Positions 54,376 through 62,046 of a DNA stretch of 64,000 bases are shown here, piece after piece. A program made the position numbers and the translations under genes. Position 1 is the first letter of the stretch. The number at the start of each line of letters is the position of its first letter. The DNA is from Acidovorax sp. A1169 (GTDB taxonomy: Bacteria > Pseudomonadota > Gammaproteobacteria > Burkholderiales > Burkholderiaceae_C): contig NZ_JAUZDX010000003.1 of NCBI RefSeq assembly GCF_030704685.1, positions 248,001 through 312,000 on the forward strand, read 5' to 3'. The notes beneath the pieces were generated by a model. That model was not told the origin of the DNA and searched no databases. It saw nothing but the letters and a program-made list of their open reading frames with translations.

Positions 54376-54936
54376 TCAGGCCTGGAATACGTCGGTGTGG
54401 TGCGCCAGGGCATCGAACTTCAGCGGGACGGCGGGCTGCGCCGGCGACTGCAGGCTGCACTGCCACCAGCCCACATCGTGCCACTGCCCGTGCTTGAAGC
54501 CGACCTGGCGGTACACGCCCAGCGCCTCGAAGCCGACGGACTCGTGCAGCGCCACGCTGGCCTGGTTGGGCAAGGCAATGCCGGCGAATGCCTGGCAGTA
54601 GCCGAGCCCGACGAGGATGCGCTTGAGCTCGCCATACAACTGCTTGCCAATGCCCTGCCCCCGCGCGTCCTCGCGGATGTAGGCCGTGGTGTCCACAGAC
54701 CACTGGTAGGCCGGGCGCTCGCGGTGCTTGCTGGCATACACGTAGCCGTTGACCCGGCCCTGCGTGTCCTCGCAGACCAGCCAGGGCAAGGTCTGCAGGG
54801 TCTGGGCGATGCGCCCGCGCATCTGCTCCACGGTGGGCACCTCCAGCTCGAACGAGATGCTGGTGTGCTGCACGATGGGCGCGTAGATGGCGGTGATGGC
54901 GTCAGCGTCGGCTGGCGTGGCTGTACGGATGGTCAT
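54376..54936 (-). CDS. ArsN1-like GNAT acetyltransferase (arsinothricin / phosphinothricin)
   Basis: The 186-residue GNAT protein resembles PAT/ArsN1: AITAIYAPIVQHTSISFELE, RPAYQWSVDTTAYI and the acetyl-CoA loop REDARGQGIGKQLY (about residues 88-101), then HESVGFEALGVYRQVGFKHG. ArsN1 acetylates the arsenic-containing glutamate analogue arsinothricin and so inactivates it; close relatives do the same with phosphinothricin. Its placement in an arsenic island favours the former. It follows the MarR gene by 46 bases. Confidence 0.8.
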   Translation of the reverse strand: MTIRTATPADADAITAIYAPIVQHTSISFELEVPTVEQMRGRIAQTLQTLPWLVCEDTQGRVNGYVYASKHRERPAYQWSVDTTAYIREDARGQGIGKQLYGELKRILVGLGYCQAFAGIALPNQASVALHESVGFEALGVYRQVGFKHGQWHDVGWWQCSLQSPAQPAVPLKFDALAHHTDVFQA

Positions 54937-54982
54937 GGGTCAGCGTCTGGTGGTACGGATTGAAGAGAGAACACGGCGCTGT

Positions 54983-55462
54983 TCAGCAGCACGGTCCCGC
55001 GTCCTTGGGCGGGCGCGGCAAGGTGCAGCAAGGCGCGGCCTGGTCTTGCCGCAGCGCCTTCATGAGCAACTGCAGCGACTTCTCGACGGCGGCGCGGTCG
55101 CGCTCGCTCAGGCATCCGAGCAACTGCGCAGCGTGGGCGTCCAGGGTGGTGTTGAGTTCCATGACCGTGCGAGTGCCTTCGGGGGTGAGCGTGACCAGCC
55201 AGCTGCGGGCATCCGCTGGGTTGGGCTCTTTGGTCACCAGGCCGCGCGCGGCCATGGCCTCCACCGCACGCGAGACCCAGCTCTTCTCCAGGCTGACCCG
55301 CGCGCCGAGTTCGGACAGTGGCAAGGGCCCTGAGCGCCCCAGTTCCGTCAGCAGGTGGCACTGCGTATTGGTGGTGTGGCTGCACTCGGCCACCACGCGC
55401 TGGGCGCGGGTGTACATGCGGGCCACCTCGCGCAGCAGACTTCCTGAATCGGCAATGGTCAT
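54983..55462 (-). CDS. MarR-family regulator with C-terminal cysteine pairs
   Basis: The 159-residue protein has a MarR winged helix: QCHLLTELGRSGPLPLSELG, RVSLEKSWVSRAVEAMAARG and the wing EPNPADARSWLVTLT. The last 20 residues hold two vicinal Cys pairs, APCCTLP and AGPCC, absent from ordinary MarR proteins. These could sense As(III) or organoarsenicals. It appears to head an operon with ArsN1 and the fatty acid hydroxylase. An 11-base direct repeat surrounds its promoter. Confidence 0.8.
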   Translation of the reverse strand: MTIADSGSLLREVARMYTRAQRVVAECSHTTNTQCHLLTELGRSGPLPLSELGARVSLEKSWVSRAVEAMAARGLVTKEPNPADARSWLVTLTPEGTRTVMELNTTLDAHAAQLLGCLSERDRAAVEKSLQLLMKALRQDQAAPCCTLPRPPKDAGPCC

Positions 55463-55472
55463 TTGGATGTGT

Positions 55473-55530
55473 ATAGCAACTACCTGGCGGCAGACTACCT
55501 ACGGCCCATTTCGTTGTCAATAGCAACTAC
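55473..55530 (-). promoter_or_regulatory. Promoter region of the MarR gene with direct repeat
   Basis: On the minus strand TTGACA (55520-55515), a 17-base spacer and TAGTCT (55497-55492) form a candidate promoter 25-30 bases upstream of the start. The 11-mer ATAGCAACTAC occurs at 55473-55483 and 55520-55530 (plus strand), on both sides of the promoter. It is a candidate site for the MarR protein. Confidence 0.6.
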
Positions 55531-55559
55531 ATGGGCCGCAATCCCCAAAGGTGAGGGCT

Positions 55560-56273
55560 TCAGAGGGACGCCTGGTTGACCCGGCGCATCAGCGCCTCGC
55601 CCGACTCCTTGCGCTCGCTGTAGCGGTCCACCAGGTACGGCGACACGTCGCGCGTGAGCAGGGTGAACTTCATGAGTTCTTCCATCACGTCCACGATGCG
55701 GTCGTAGTAGGCCGAGGGCTTCATGCGGTTGTCGTCGCCGAACTCCTGGAAGGCCTTGGCCACCGAGGACTGGTTGGGGATGGTGAGCATGCGCATCCAG
55801 CGGCCGAGCACGCGCATCTGGTTGACCGCGTTGAACGACTGCGAGCCGCCGCACACCTGCATCACCGCCAGGGTCTTGCCCTGCGTGGGGCGCACGGCCC
55901 CCTGGGCCAGCGGGATCCAGTCGATCTGGGTCTTGAGGATGCCGGTCATGGCGCCATGGCGCTCGGGCGAGCACCAGACCATGCCCTCGGACCAGGCGGC
56001 CAGGGTGCGCAGCTCCACCACCTTGGGGTGGGTGTCCGGGGCGCCGTCGGCCAGCGGCAGGCCCTCGGGGTTGAAGATTTTCACCTCGGCGCCCAGCGCC
56101 GTGAGGATGCGTGCGCCCTCCTCGGTGGCCAGGCGGCTGAACGAGCGCTCGCGCAGGGAGCCGTAGAGCATGAGGATGCGCGCGGGATGGGTGGACGCCA
56201 GCGGTGCGGACAAACGCGCGGCGTCGGGCACCTGCAGCAGTTGCGCGTCGATGTGGGGCAGGTCAGAAAGCAT
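55560..56273 (-). CDS. arsH: ArsH, NADPH-dependent organoarsenical oxidase
   Basis: The 237-residue flavoprotein has the ArsH pattern: [20 protein letters not shown] (FMN phosphate loop, about residues 32-51), [12 protein letters not shown] and [19 protein letters not shown]. ArsH oxidises trivalent methyl- and aromatic arsenicals to less toxic pentavalent forms. It is the last gene of the arsC-arsR-arsC-arsC-arsH run and starts 32 bases after arsC. The frame is full length. Confidence 0.9.
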   Translation of the reverse strand: MLSDLPHIDAQLLQVPDAARLSAPLASTHPARILMLYGSLRERSFSRLATEEGARILTALGAEVKIFNPEGLPLADGAPDTHPKVVELRTLAAWSEGMVWCSPERHGAMTGILKTQIDWIPLAQGAVRPTQGKTLAVMQVCGGSQSFNAVNQMRVLGRWMRMLTIPNQSSVAKAFQEFGDDNRMKPSAYYDRIVDVMEELMKFTLLTRDVSPYLVDRYSERKESGEALMRRVNQASL

Positions 56274-56305
56274 GGGGCAGGCCGTGGTGCGGTAATGGTG
56301 GTTGC

Positions 56306-56800
56306 TCAGCTGTGTGCGATTCGGTTCAGCTGGGTCTGCAGGTCGGCGTCGCTCAGGTCGGCCAGGGGCAGCTCCAGCAATTGCAGCATGCGGTAGCCGA
56401 TGGCCTGGCGGGTGATCTCGAAGGCCTGGCGTTTGGCCTCGTCGCCGCCCTGGGCATTGGAGGGATCGGGGTAGCCCCAGTGCATCTGGATGGGCGTGCC
56501 CGGCCAGTACGGGCAGACCTCGCTGGCCGCGCTGTCGCAGACGGTGATGACGATGCGCGTCACCGGCGCATCGGCGGCGGTGAACTCGTCCCAGCTCTTG
56601 CTGCGAAAGGCGTCCGTCTTGACGCCCGCGCTGGCCAGCGCTTCGAGTGCCAAGGGGTTGATGCGGCCGCTGGGTGCGCTGCCGGCGCTGTGGGCCTGCA
56701 CGTCCAGGCCGCGGACCTTGGCCAGTTGGTTGAGCATGCCTTCGGCCAGCACGCTGCGCGCGGAGTTGTGCGTGCACAGGATGAGGATGTGGGTGGTCAT
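56306..56800 (-). CDS. arsC: Arsenate reductase, low-molecular-weight phosphatase type (first copy)
   Basis: The 164-residue protein has the CX5R phosphatase loop [13 protein letters not shown] (Cys at residue 9) and the acid in [20 protein letters not shown]. It is of the thioredoxin-coupled or mycothiol-like LMW-PTP class that reduces arsenate to arsenite. A similar paralogue lies directly upstream. The two share the HSAGS and WPGxP stretches and probably arose by duplication followed by divergence. Confidence 0.85.
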   Translation of the reverse strand: MTTHILILCTHNSARSVLAEGMLNQLAKVRGLDVQAHSAGSAPSGRINPLALEALASAGVKTDAFRSKSWDEFTAADAPVTRIVITVCDSAASEVCPYWPGTPIQMHWGYPDPSNAQGGDEAKRQAFEITRQAIGYRMLQLLELPLADLSDADLQTQLNRIAHS

Positions 56801-56843
56801 GGTCGTGGAAAGGAATGAAAAAGTGAGGGAGCCCGGGTGGGGT

Positions 56844-57338
56844 TCACGCCTGCCCGATGTCCTGGATCTGGCGCTTGATCGCCAGGGCATCGAGCTTCTC
56901 CAGGGGCAGCGCCAGCAGCAGCTCGATGCGCCGCTTGAGGATCAGCGCCGTGTCGCGGAAGGCCTTGTCCACCGCTTCGGGCGTGCCCTCGGCGGCCGAG
57001 GGGTCTGGCACGCCCCAGTGCGCGCTCATGGGCTGGCCCGGCCAGATGGGGCAGACCTCACCGGCGGCGTTGTCGCAGACGGTGAACACGAAGTCCATCT
57101 CGGGCGCGCCGGCCTGGGCAAACTCGTCCCAGTTCTTGCTGCGCGCGCCTGTGGACGGCACATGCAGCCGCTCCAGCGTGGCCAGGGCCAGCGGGTTGAC
57201 GGTGCCGCTGGGGAAGCTGCCAGCCGAGTGCCCCCGAAAGCGCCCTCCTCCGAAATGGTTGAGCAAGGCCTCGGCCAAGATGGAACGGGCAGAGTTCTGC
57301 GTGCAGATGAAGAGCACGTTGTAGGTTTTTTCAGTCAT
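56844..57338 (-). CDS. arsC: Arsenate reductase, low-molecular-weight phosphatase type (second copy)
   Basis: The 164-residue paralogue carries ICTQNSARSILAEAL (CX5R loop, Cys at residue 12) and DNAAGEVCPIWPGQP with a Cys that may be part of the redox relay. It differs from the downstream copy at many positions, so the two may favour different reductants or substrates. It starts 109 bases after the ArsR2 gene, across an AT-rich inverted repeat. Confidence 0.85.
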   Translation of the reverse strand: MTEKTYNVLFICTQNSARSILAEALLNHFGGGRFRGHSAGSFPSGTVNPLALATLERLHVPSTGARSKNWDEFAQAGAPEMDFVFTVCDNAAGEVCPIWPGQPMSAHWGVPDPSAAEGTPEAVDKAFRDTALILKRRIELLLALPLEKLDALAIKRQIQDIGQA

Positions 57339-57384
57339 GGGGAAAGACTCCAGGAAGTGGCGACGGCGGCGGGTTGAACGTTTA

Positions 57385-57412
57385 ATTTCAACATTTCATT
57401 AAATATTGAAAT
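57385..57412. promoter_or_regulatory. AT-rich inverted repeat between arsR2 and arsC
   Basis: ATTTCAA and TTGAAAT lie as inverted arms 14 bases apart in an AT-rich patch unlike the GC-rich surroundings. The TTGAA/TTCAA theme recurs in the arsC-arsB intergenic region, so this may be an ArsR2 operator or a second promoter. Confidence 0.5.
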
Positions 57413-57447
57413 AATGACCATGAAACGACAGACAATGGATCGGCCTA

Positions 57448-57825
57448 TCAGGCCGCAGCAGTGGCCTTGGGGCGCTTCTTGCCCACGGTCGAAGCTGGCG
57501 CGCAGCCAGCCTTGACGGGCAATTCGGCACACAGGCCCGGATTGCCCGCGCAGCACTCTTCGGTCAGGTAGGCGATCAGATCGACCATCAGCGCCAGGTT
57601 GGCCCGGTAGCGCTGGTAGCGGCCCTCCTGCTCCACGGTGAGCAGCGAGGCGTGCGTCATGCCCTTGAGGTGAAAGGACAGGTTGGTGGGCGGCACGTCC
57701 AGCGCCGCCGAGATCTCGCCGGCCACCATGCCGCCGGGCCCCTGCCGCACGAGCAGGCGGAACACGTCGAGCCGCACCGGGGAGGACAGCGATTCGAAGA
57801 CGGCGGTGGCGGCGGTTTTTTGCAC
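57448..57825 (-). CDS. arsR: ArsR-family repressor, C-terminal cysteine type
   Basis: I read this 125-residue protein from GTG at 57825. The winged helix is [19 protein letters not shown], then [20 protein letters not shown]. The As(III)-binding cysteines sit near the C-terminus ([11 protein letters not shown]), as in the Acidithiobacillus ferrooxidans type of ArsR, and differ from the other ArsR of this island. It lies 47 bases after the glutaredoxin-type arsC and likely controls the arsC-arsR-arsC-arsC-arsH operon and divergent arsB. Confidence 0.85.
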   Translation of the reverse strand: MQKTAATAVFESLSSPVRLDVFRLLVRQGPGGMVAGEISAALDVPPTNLSFHLKGMTHASLLTVEQEGRYQRYRANLALMVDLIAYLTEECCAGNPGLCAELPVKAGCAPASTVGKKRPKATAAA

Positions 57826-57871
57826 GGACTGACTATACAAGAGCGGTTGGATGGCGGCGAAGGCCCAGGGA

Positions 57872-58303
57872 TCAAGCGACCCGGTGGCCCTGCGCGTCGA
57901 TGACCAGCTCGCCATCTTCCTTGGCGAAGGGGCCGGGCAGCGCGGGCAGCAGGTCCAGCACCACCTCCGAGGGGCGGCACAGCCGGGTGCCGGCGGGCGC
58001 CACGACGATGGGCCGGTTGATAAGGATCGGGTGGGCAAGCATGGCATCGAACAGTTGCTCATCGGACAGTGCGGGGTCCTGCAAGCCCAGCTCGTCATGC
58101 GGGGTGCCCTTTTGCCGCAGCAGCGCGCGCACGGGGATGCCCATGGCGGCAATCAGCTCGGTGAGCTTTTCGCGGCTGGGCGGCGTCTTGAGGTATTCGA
58201 CGACGGTGGGCTCGATGCCGGCGTGGCGGATCATCGCGAGCACATTGCGCGACGTTCCACAGGCCGGGTTGTGGAAGATGGTGTGGTCGGTGGAAGCTTG
58301 CAT
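57872..58303 (-). CDS. arsC: Arsenate reductase, glutaredoxin-coupled type
   Basis: The 143-residue protein has the ArsC (R773-like) motif [18 protein letters not shown] with catalytic Cys15 and the substrate Arg residues in [14 protein letters not shown] and [19 protein letters not shown]. It takes electrons from glutathione and glutaredoxin, in contrast to the two phosphatase-type enzymes downstream. It is divergent from arsB across a 112-base operator region. Confidence 0.9.
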   Translation of the reverse strand: MQASTDHTIFHNPACGTSRNVLAMIRHAGIEPTVVEYLKTPPSREKLTELIAAMGIPVRALLRQKGTPHDELGLQDPALSDEQLFDAMLAHPILINRPIVVAPAGTRLCRPSEVVLDLLPALPGPFAKEDGELVIDAQGHRVA

Positions 58304-58307
58304 GGCA

Positions 58308-58338
58308 TCAATAATACAACTATTATTGAAATATTCAA
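58308..58338. promoter_or_regulatory. Operator region between arsC and arsB
   Basis: A perfect palindrome TCAATAATA-CAAC-TATTATTGA (58308-58329) overlaps a second one, TTGAA-ATA-TTCAA (58326-58338). They lie between the divergent arsC and arsB genes, close to the arsC start, and are the best candidates for ArsR2 binding. Confidence 0.7.
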
Positions 58339-58415
58339 GCACCCGTTGCATTGCCCCTCTCGCGGGCGGCTGCGGGCCACATTCATCGAAACCACCACCA
58401 AGAAAGAGGGAACAG

Positions 58416-59702
58416 ATGCTTCTGGCTCTGTCGATATTCATCGCCACCATCGCGCTGGTCATCTGGCAGCCGCGCGGGCTGGGCATCGGCTGGAGCGCCA
58501 GCGCCGGCGCCGCCGTGGCGCTGCTCACCGGCGTCGTGCAGGTGTCCGACATTGCCGTGGTCTGGCAGATCGTGTGGAACGCCACGGCCGCCTTCATCGC
58601 CATCATCATCGTCAGCCTGCTGCTCGACGAGGCGGGCTTCTTCGAGTGGGCGGCCCTGCATGTGGCGCGCTGGGGGCGCGGCAGCGGCCGCATGCTGTTT
58701 GCGCTCATCGTGCTGCTGGGCGCGGCTGTCGCGGCGGTGTTCGCCAATGACGGCGCGGCACTCATCCTCACCCCCATCGTGATTGCCATGCTGGTGGCAC
58801 TGGGGTTCAGCCCCGGCGCCACCCTGGCGTTTGTGATGGCGGCGGGCTTCATTGCCGACGCGGCCAGCCTGCCGCTGGTGGTGTCCAACCTGGTGAACAT
58901 CGTCTCGGCCGACTTCTTTCGCATCGGGTTCAATGAATACGCCTCGGTCATGGTGCCGGTGAACATCGCCTCGGTCGCGGCCTCGCTGGCCATCTTGCTG
59001 CTGTACTTTCGCCGGGAGATTCCGGCAACCTACAACCAGGACCAGCTCAAGCTGCCGGCCGCTGCCATCCGCGACCCGGCCACCTTCAAGACGGGGTGGG
59101 TTGTCCTGGTGCTGCTGCTGGTCGGCTTTTTCGGGCTGGAGCCGCTGGGCGTACCGGTCAGCGCCACCGCCGCCGCAGGCGCCGCACTGCTGCTGGCCGT
59201 GGCGGGCCGGGGCCACGTGATCAGCACAAAGAAGGTGCTGCGCGAGGCGCCCTGGCAGATCGTCGTCTTCTCGCTGGGCATGTACCTGGTGGTCTACGGG
59301 CTGCGCAACCAGGGGCTGACGGCGTACATCAGCCAGTGGCTCAACGCCTTTGCCGGCTACGGCATCTGGGGTGCGGCCATGGGGACCGGCGTGCTGACGG
59401 CGGTTCTGTCATCCCTGATGAACAACATGCCCACCGTGCTGGTGGGCGCGCTGTCCATCGACGCATCCGCCGCCACCGGCGTGGTGAAGGAGGCCATGAT
59501 TTACGCCAATGTTATCGGCAGCGACCTGGGCCCCAAGATCACCCCCATTGGCTCGCTGGCCACCTTGCTGTGGCTGCATGTGCTTGAGCGCAAGGGCATC
59601 CGCATCGGCTGGGGCTATTACTTTCGCGTGGGGGCGGTCATCACCCTGCCCGTGCTGCTGGTCACCCTGGCGGCGCTGGCGCTGCGGCTTTCGCTGCGAT
59701 AG
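58416..59702 (+). CDS. arsB: ArsB arsenite efflux pump
   Basis: The 428-residue protein, the standard ArsB length, has about twelve membrane segments. It opens [20 protein letters not shown], with [24 protein letters not shown] early helices, the [13 protein letters not shown] motif and the C-terminal [20 protein letters not shown]. It exports arsenite, either with the proton gradient or driven by ArsA, which is present in this island. GAGGG precedes the ATG at 58416. It is divergent from arsC and followed by a GC-rich hairpin. Confidence 0.95.
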   Translation: MLLALSIFIATIALVIWQPRGLGIGWSASAGAAVALLTGVVQVSDIAVVWQIVWNATAAFIAIIIVSLLLDEAGFFEWAALHVARWGRGSGRMLFALIVLLGAAVAAVFANDGAALILTPIVIAMLVALGFSPGATLAFVMAAGFIADAASLPLVVSNLVNIVSADFFRIGFNEYASVMVPVNIASVAASLAILLLYFRREIPATYNQDQLKLPAAAIRDPATFKTGWVVLVLLLVGFFGLEPLGVPVSATAAAGAALLLAVAGRGHVISTKKVLREAPWQIVVFSLGMYLVVYGLRNQGLTAYISQWLNAFAGYGIWGAAMGTGVLTAVLSSLMNNMPTVLVGALSIDASAATGVVKEAMIYANVIGSDLGPKITPIGSLATLLWLHVLERKGIRIGWGYYFRVGAVITLPVLLVTLAALALRLSLR

Positions 59703-59732
59703 CACGGCGGCAACAAAGACACACGTGAAAAC

Positions 59733-59758
59733 GGGCCGGCACACAGGGGTGCCGGCCC
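59733..59758. terminator. Hairpin after arsB
   Basis: GGGCCGGCAC and GTGCCGGCCC form a ten-pair stem with a six-base loop between the converging arsB and small Cys-rich gene. There is no strong T-tract, so efficiency is uncertain. Confidence 0.6.
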
Positions 59759-59788
59759 GCCGTCAATCAGCCAGGTTCAGGCGATCAA

Positions 59789-59920
59789 TCAATCGCAGCA
59801 GCCCAGCATTTCCAGGCAGCACTTGGCCAGTTCCGTGCAGCAGCCCGACTGGGCCATGGCCATGCCGGCCATCGACAGCAAGACAGCGGCCACGCCGAAT
59901 TTGAAGAGTTGTTTTTTCAT
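59789..59920 (-). CDS. Exported cysteine-rich micropeptide beside arsB
   Basis: The 43-residue product has a clean signal peptide (KKQLFKFGVAAVLLSMAGMA, cleavage probably after AMAQ). The mature peptide of about 20 residues, SGCCTELAKCCLEMLGCCD, contains three Cys-Cys pairs about seven residues apart. An AGGAA site precedes the ATG at 59920. The spacing would place thiols on one face of a helix and suit As(III) or soft-metal binding in the periplasm. I know no characterised family; the call as a gene rests on signal peptide, ribosome site and composition. Confidence 0.65.
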   Translation of the reverse strand: MKKQLFKFGVAAVLLSMAGMAMAQSGCCTELAKCCLEMLGCCD

Positions 59921-59987
59921 TGGGAAATTCCTGATTGAGAAATGAATGGATTGGATAGAAAACGGGAAACGAGAAATCATCCAGACC

Positions 59988-60263
59988 TCAATCGGGCGGC
60001 CTCCACACCGGGGCATCCCAGGACACCCACTGCCGACCGGCCCCGATGGCATGCATCGAGGCCCGTGATACCCCGAGCCATGGAGCGTCCGGGGCGCCCA
60101 TCAACGGCGTGCCACAAGGCTGGCAGCCGGCCATGCCGCAGGCATCGGCAGTGCCGCAGTCGGCAATGCAGCAATGCTCGTAGCCCGACATGCTGGCCGA
60201 CACCGTTTGGGTGAGGAAAGCACTGCCCAGCAACAGCAAGCAGATGGCAAGGAATCTTCGCAC
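59988..60263 (-). CDS. Exported cysteine-rich small protein, GTG start
   Basis: The 91-residue frame starts at GTG (60263) and reads RRFLAICLLLLGSAFLTQTV as a signal peptide. The mature part opens with six or more Cys: YEHCCIADCGTADACGMAGC. The last 45 residues lack Cys. It stands 67 bases upstream of the micropeptide gene on the same strand, so both may be co-expressed. The ribosome site is weak. Similar small exported Cys-rich proteins occur near metal-resistance genes in related bacteria; binding is inferred. Confidence 0.55.
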   Translation of the reverse strand: MRRFLAICLLLLGSAFLTQTVSASMSGYEHCCIADCGTADACGMAGCQPCGTPLMGAPDAPWLGVSRASMHAIGAGRQWVSWDAPVWRPPD

Positions 60264-60333
60264 GGCTGGAATGTACCCCAGCCGTGCGTCCCAGCCAAAC
60301 CCAAGGCTTTGGCCCTGCGACCCTCCCGGCAGC

Positions 60334-61020
60334 CTACTTGCTGCCGCCCGCCAGTTCCACCACCGCCACGCGCCGGCGCAGGCGCTCTGCCGCGTCCTTG
60401 TCCCCCGCTGCCTCGGCGCGCTGCACCTGCAGCAGCAGCCAGGCCATGAGCGGGCGGCGCCAGCCCTGGGCGGAGGCGGTGTCTGTCGCCGTGGCGATGA
60501 CGGCCGGGTCGGCCCGGCCGGCCTGCAGCAGCACACCGGCGGCGACCAGGCGCGAGAGCGGGTCTTCGATGGCGGCCAGCGCAGCCCCGCTGGCCCCTTG
60601 CGTTGCCACGGCGCGCTGGGCGGCGGGCAGCAGCGCCACCTCGGGCGCGGTCAGGGCACGGCCCGCCAGGTGGTCGGCATAGGCGCGCTCGGGCGGCGCG
60701 GCATCCTGGCGCAGGGCCTCGAAGGCGGTGCAGGGCTCCACCACCAGGCTGGCCACCTGGGCGGCGCAGCGCAGCAACTCCAGCCGGGCCAGCAGGTCCG
60801 GGCGGCCCGTGCGGGCCACTTCGGCACGGGCGCGCTCCCATTCGAGCTTGTCGACGCGGGCATTGCCCGAGAGGTAGGCGTCCAGCGCCTTCTGCGCGGA
60901 GCCATGGGCGTTCATTTCCCATTCGGGCTCGGGTGGCTTGCTCGCGCAGCCGGCAAGGAATGCACCGACCAGGGTGGCGGCGAGAAGGCTTCGCGCAAAG
61001 GGCATCGTCTTGTGGGTCAT
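60334..61020 (-). CDS. Lipoprotein of the Mla/Mce-type operon
   Basis: The 228-residue lipoprotein has a signal and lipobox (LVGAFLAGC) and a helical mature domain (LDAYLSGNARVDKLEWERAR and following) with TPR-like spacing. Its start overlaps the MlaD gene stop, indicating co-translation. Lipoproteins in this position accompany MlaE/MlaD transporters and may link the inner-membrane complex to the outer membrane. It does not resemble the usual PqiC family. Confidence 0.7.
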   Translation of the reverse strand: MTHKTMPFARSLLAATLVGAFLAGCASKPPEPEWEMNAHGSAQKALDAYLSGNARVDKLEWERARAEVARTGRPDLLARLELLRCAAQVASLVVEPCTAFEALRQDAAPPERAYADHLAGRALTAPEVALLPAAQRAVATQGASGAALAAIEDPLSRLVAAGVLLQAGRADPAVIATATDTASAQGWRRPLMAWLLLQVQRAEAAGDKDAAERLRRRVAVVELAGGSK

Positions 61021-62027
61021 GGCAGCTTGATCTCCCGGTCGCGTGCAAACGGCCATTTGCGGTTGATCTCGGTGACCAGGCTGTCGATCTTGCGCAGGTT
61101 GCTTTCGACCTCGGCGCGCAGGGCACCCAGGTCGTTCGTGGCCTCGCGGGCATTGGCGCCCACGGCCTGGGCCTCGACCAGCACTGCGTCCACCTTCTTG
61201 AGGCTGGTGCGGGTGTCGGCCAGCAGGTCATTGACCTGGCCGACGGCGGCGCGCAGCTCGGGCACCAGCGCATCCTTGTTGCCATCGGCGCCGAAGACCT
61301 GGCGGTCGGCGCGCGCGGCCAAAGTATCCAGGCGCGCCAGCAGGGTGTTGGTGCGGTCCAGTGTGGTCACGAGCTTCTTGGCATCGCTCTCGCTGCCCAT
61401 GAGGGCGCCGAGCACACCGCCCGGGCCATTCAGGCGCTCGGTCAGCTGCTGCACGTTGCTCAGGGTGCTGCCCAGGGCTGCGTCCTGCGCGGTCAGGTTG
61501 TTCAGGTTGCCCAGAAGCTCGCGCGCCGAGGCCATGAGCTGCGGGATCTCGGCCGTGGCATCGCCGCGCAGCACGGGGCGCACGGCGCCATTCTCCAGCG
61601 GCGGGTCGGTGAGGATGCCACTGTAGGCGCGGATGTTGGTGCCGCCCACGATGCCGCGCACCAGGGTGAACACGCTGGAGCTGCGCAGCCAGTGCGCGTC
61701 TTTGCTCGGCACCTCGATGGTGATGCGGGCATTGCCCTCGTTGGCCAGTTCGATGCGGCGCACCCGGCCGATGGGAAAGCCCGAGAACGTCATGTCCATG
61801 CCCACCACCACGCCCTCGGAATCGTCGGCCGTGAGCACCAGGGTCTGCGTGGGCTCGAACACGCCGCGCGCATACATCAGGAACAGGCCCGAGCCGACGA
61901 TGAGCGCCAGCGTGAACATCAGCAGCGCCGCGGCCTTGATCTCCAGGTAGGCCACGGGGCGCAGCGTCTCCTGCGTGGAGCCTTCGGTCGGCGGCGGCGG
62001 CGCGGGCGGTGGTGTGCGGTCGGTCAT
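61017..62027 (-). CDS. MlaD-type MCE domain protein
   Basis: The 336-residue protein has a Pro-rich cytoplasmic start, one membrane helix (AAALLMFTLALIVGSGLFLMY, about residues 32-52) and the MCE domain (VLTADDSEGVVVGMDMTFSG, then FPIGRVRRIEL). A long helical region follows. MCE proteins form hexameric periplasmic rings that carry phospholipids or other lipids between membranes. It is translated with the permease gene and the lipoprotein gene. Confidence 0.85.
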   Translation of the reverse strand: MTDRTPPPAPPPPTEGSTQETLRPVAYLEIKAAALLMFTLALIVGSGLFLMYARGVFEPTQTLVLTADDSEGVVVGMDMTFSGFPIGRVRRIELANEGNARITIEVPSKDAHWLRSSSVFTLVRGIVGGTNIRAYSGILTDPPLENGAVRPVLRGDATAEIPQLMASARELLGNLNNLTAQDAALGSTLSNVQQLTERLNGPGGVLGALMGSESDAKKLVTTLDRTNTLLARLDTLAARADRQVFGADGNKDALVPELRAAVGQVNDLLADTRTSLKKVDAVLVEAQAVGANAREATNDLGALRAEVESNLRKIDSLVTEINRKWPFARDREIKLP

Positions 62028-62046
62028 GGGGTGTTGTTGTTATGGG

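Noticed and set aside
55560..56777. Extended start for ArsH giving 405 codons
   Set aside because: The extra N-terminus is antisense-like reading across arsC in another frame; the Met at 56273 gives the normal ArsH length.
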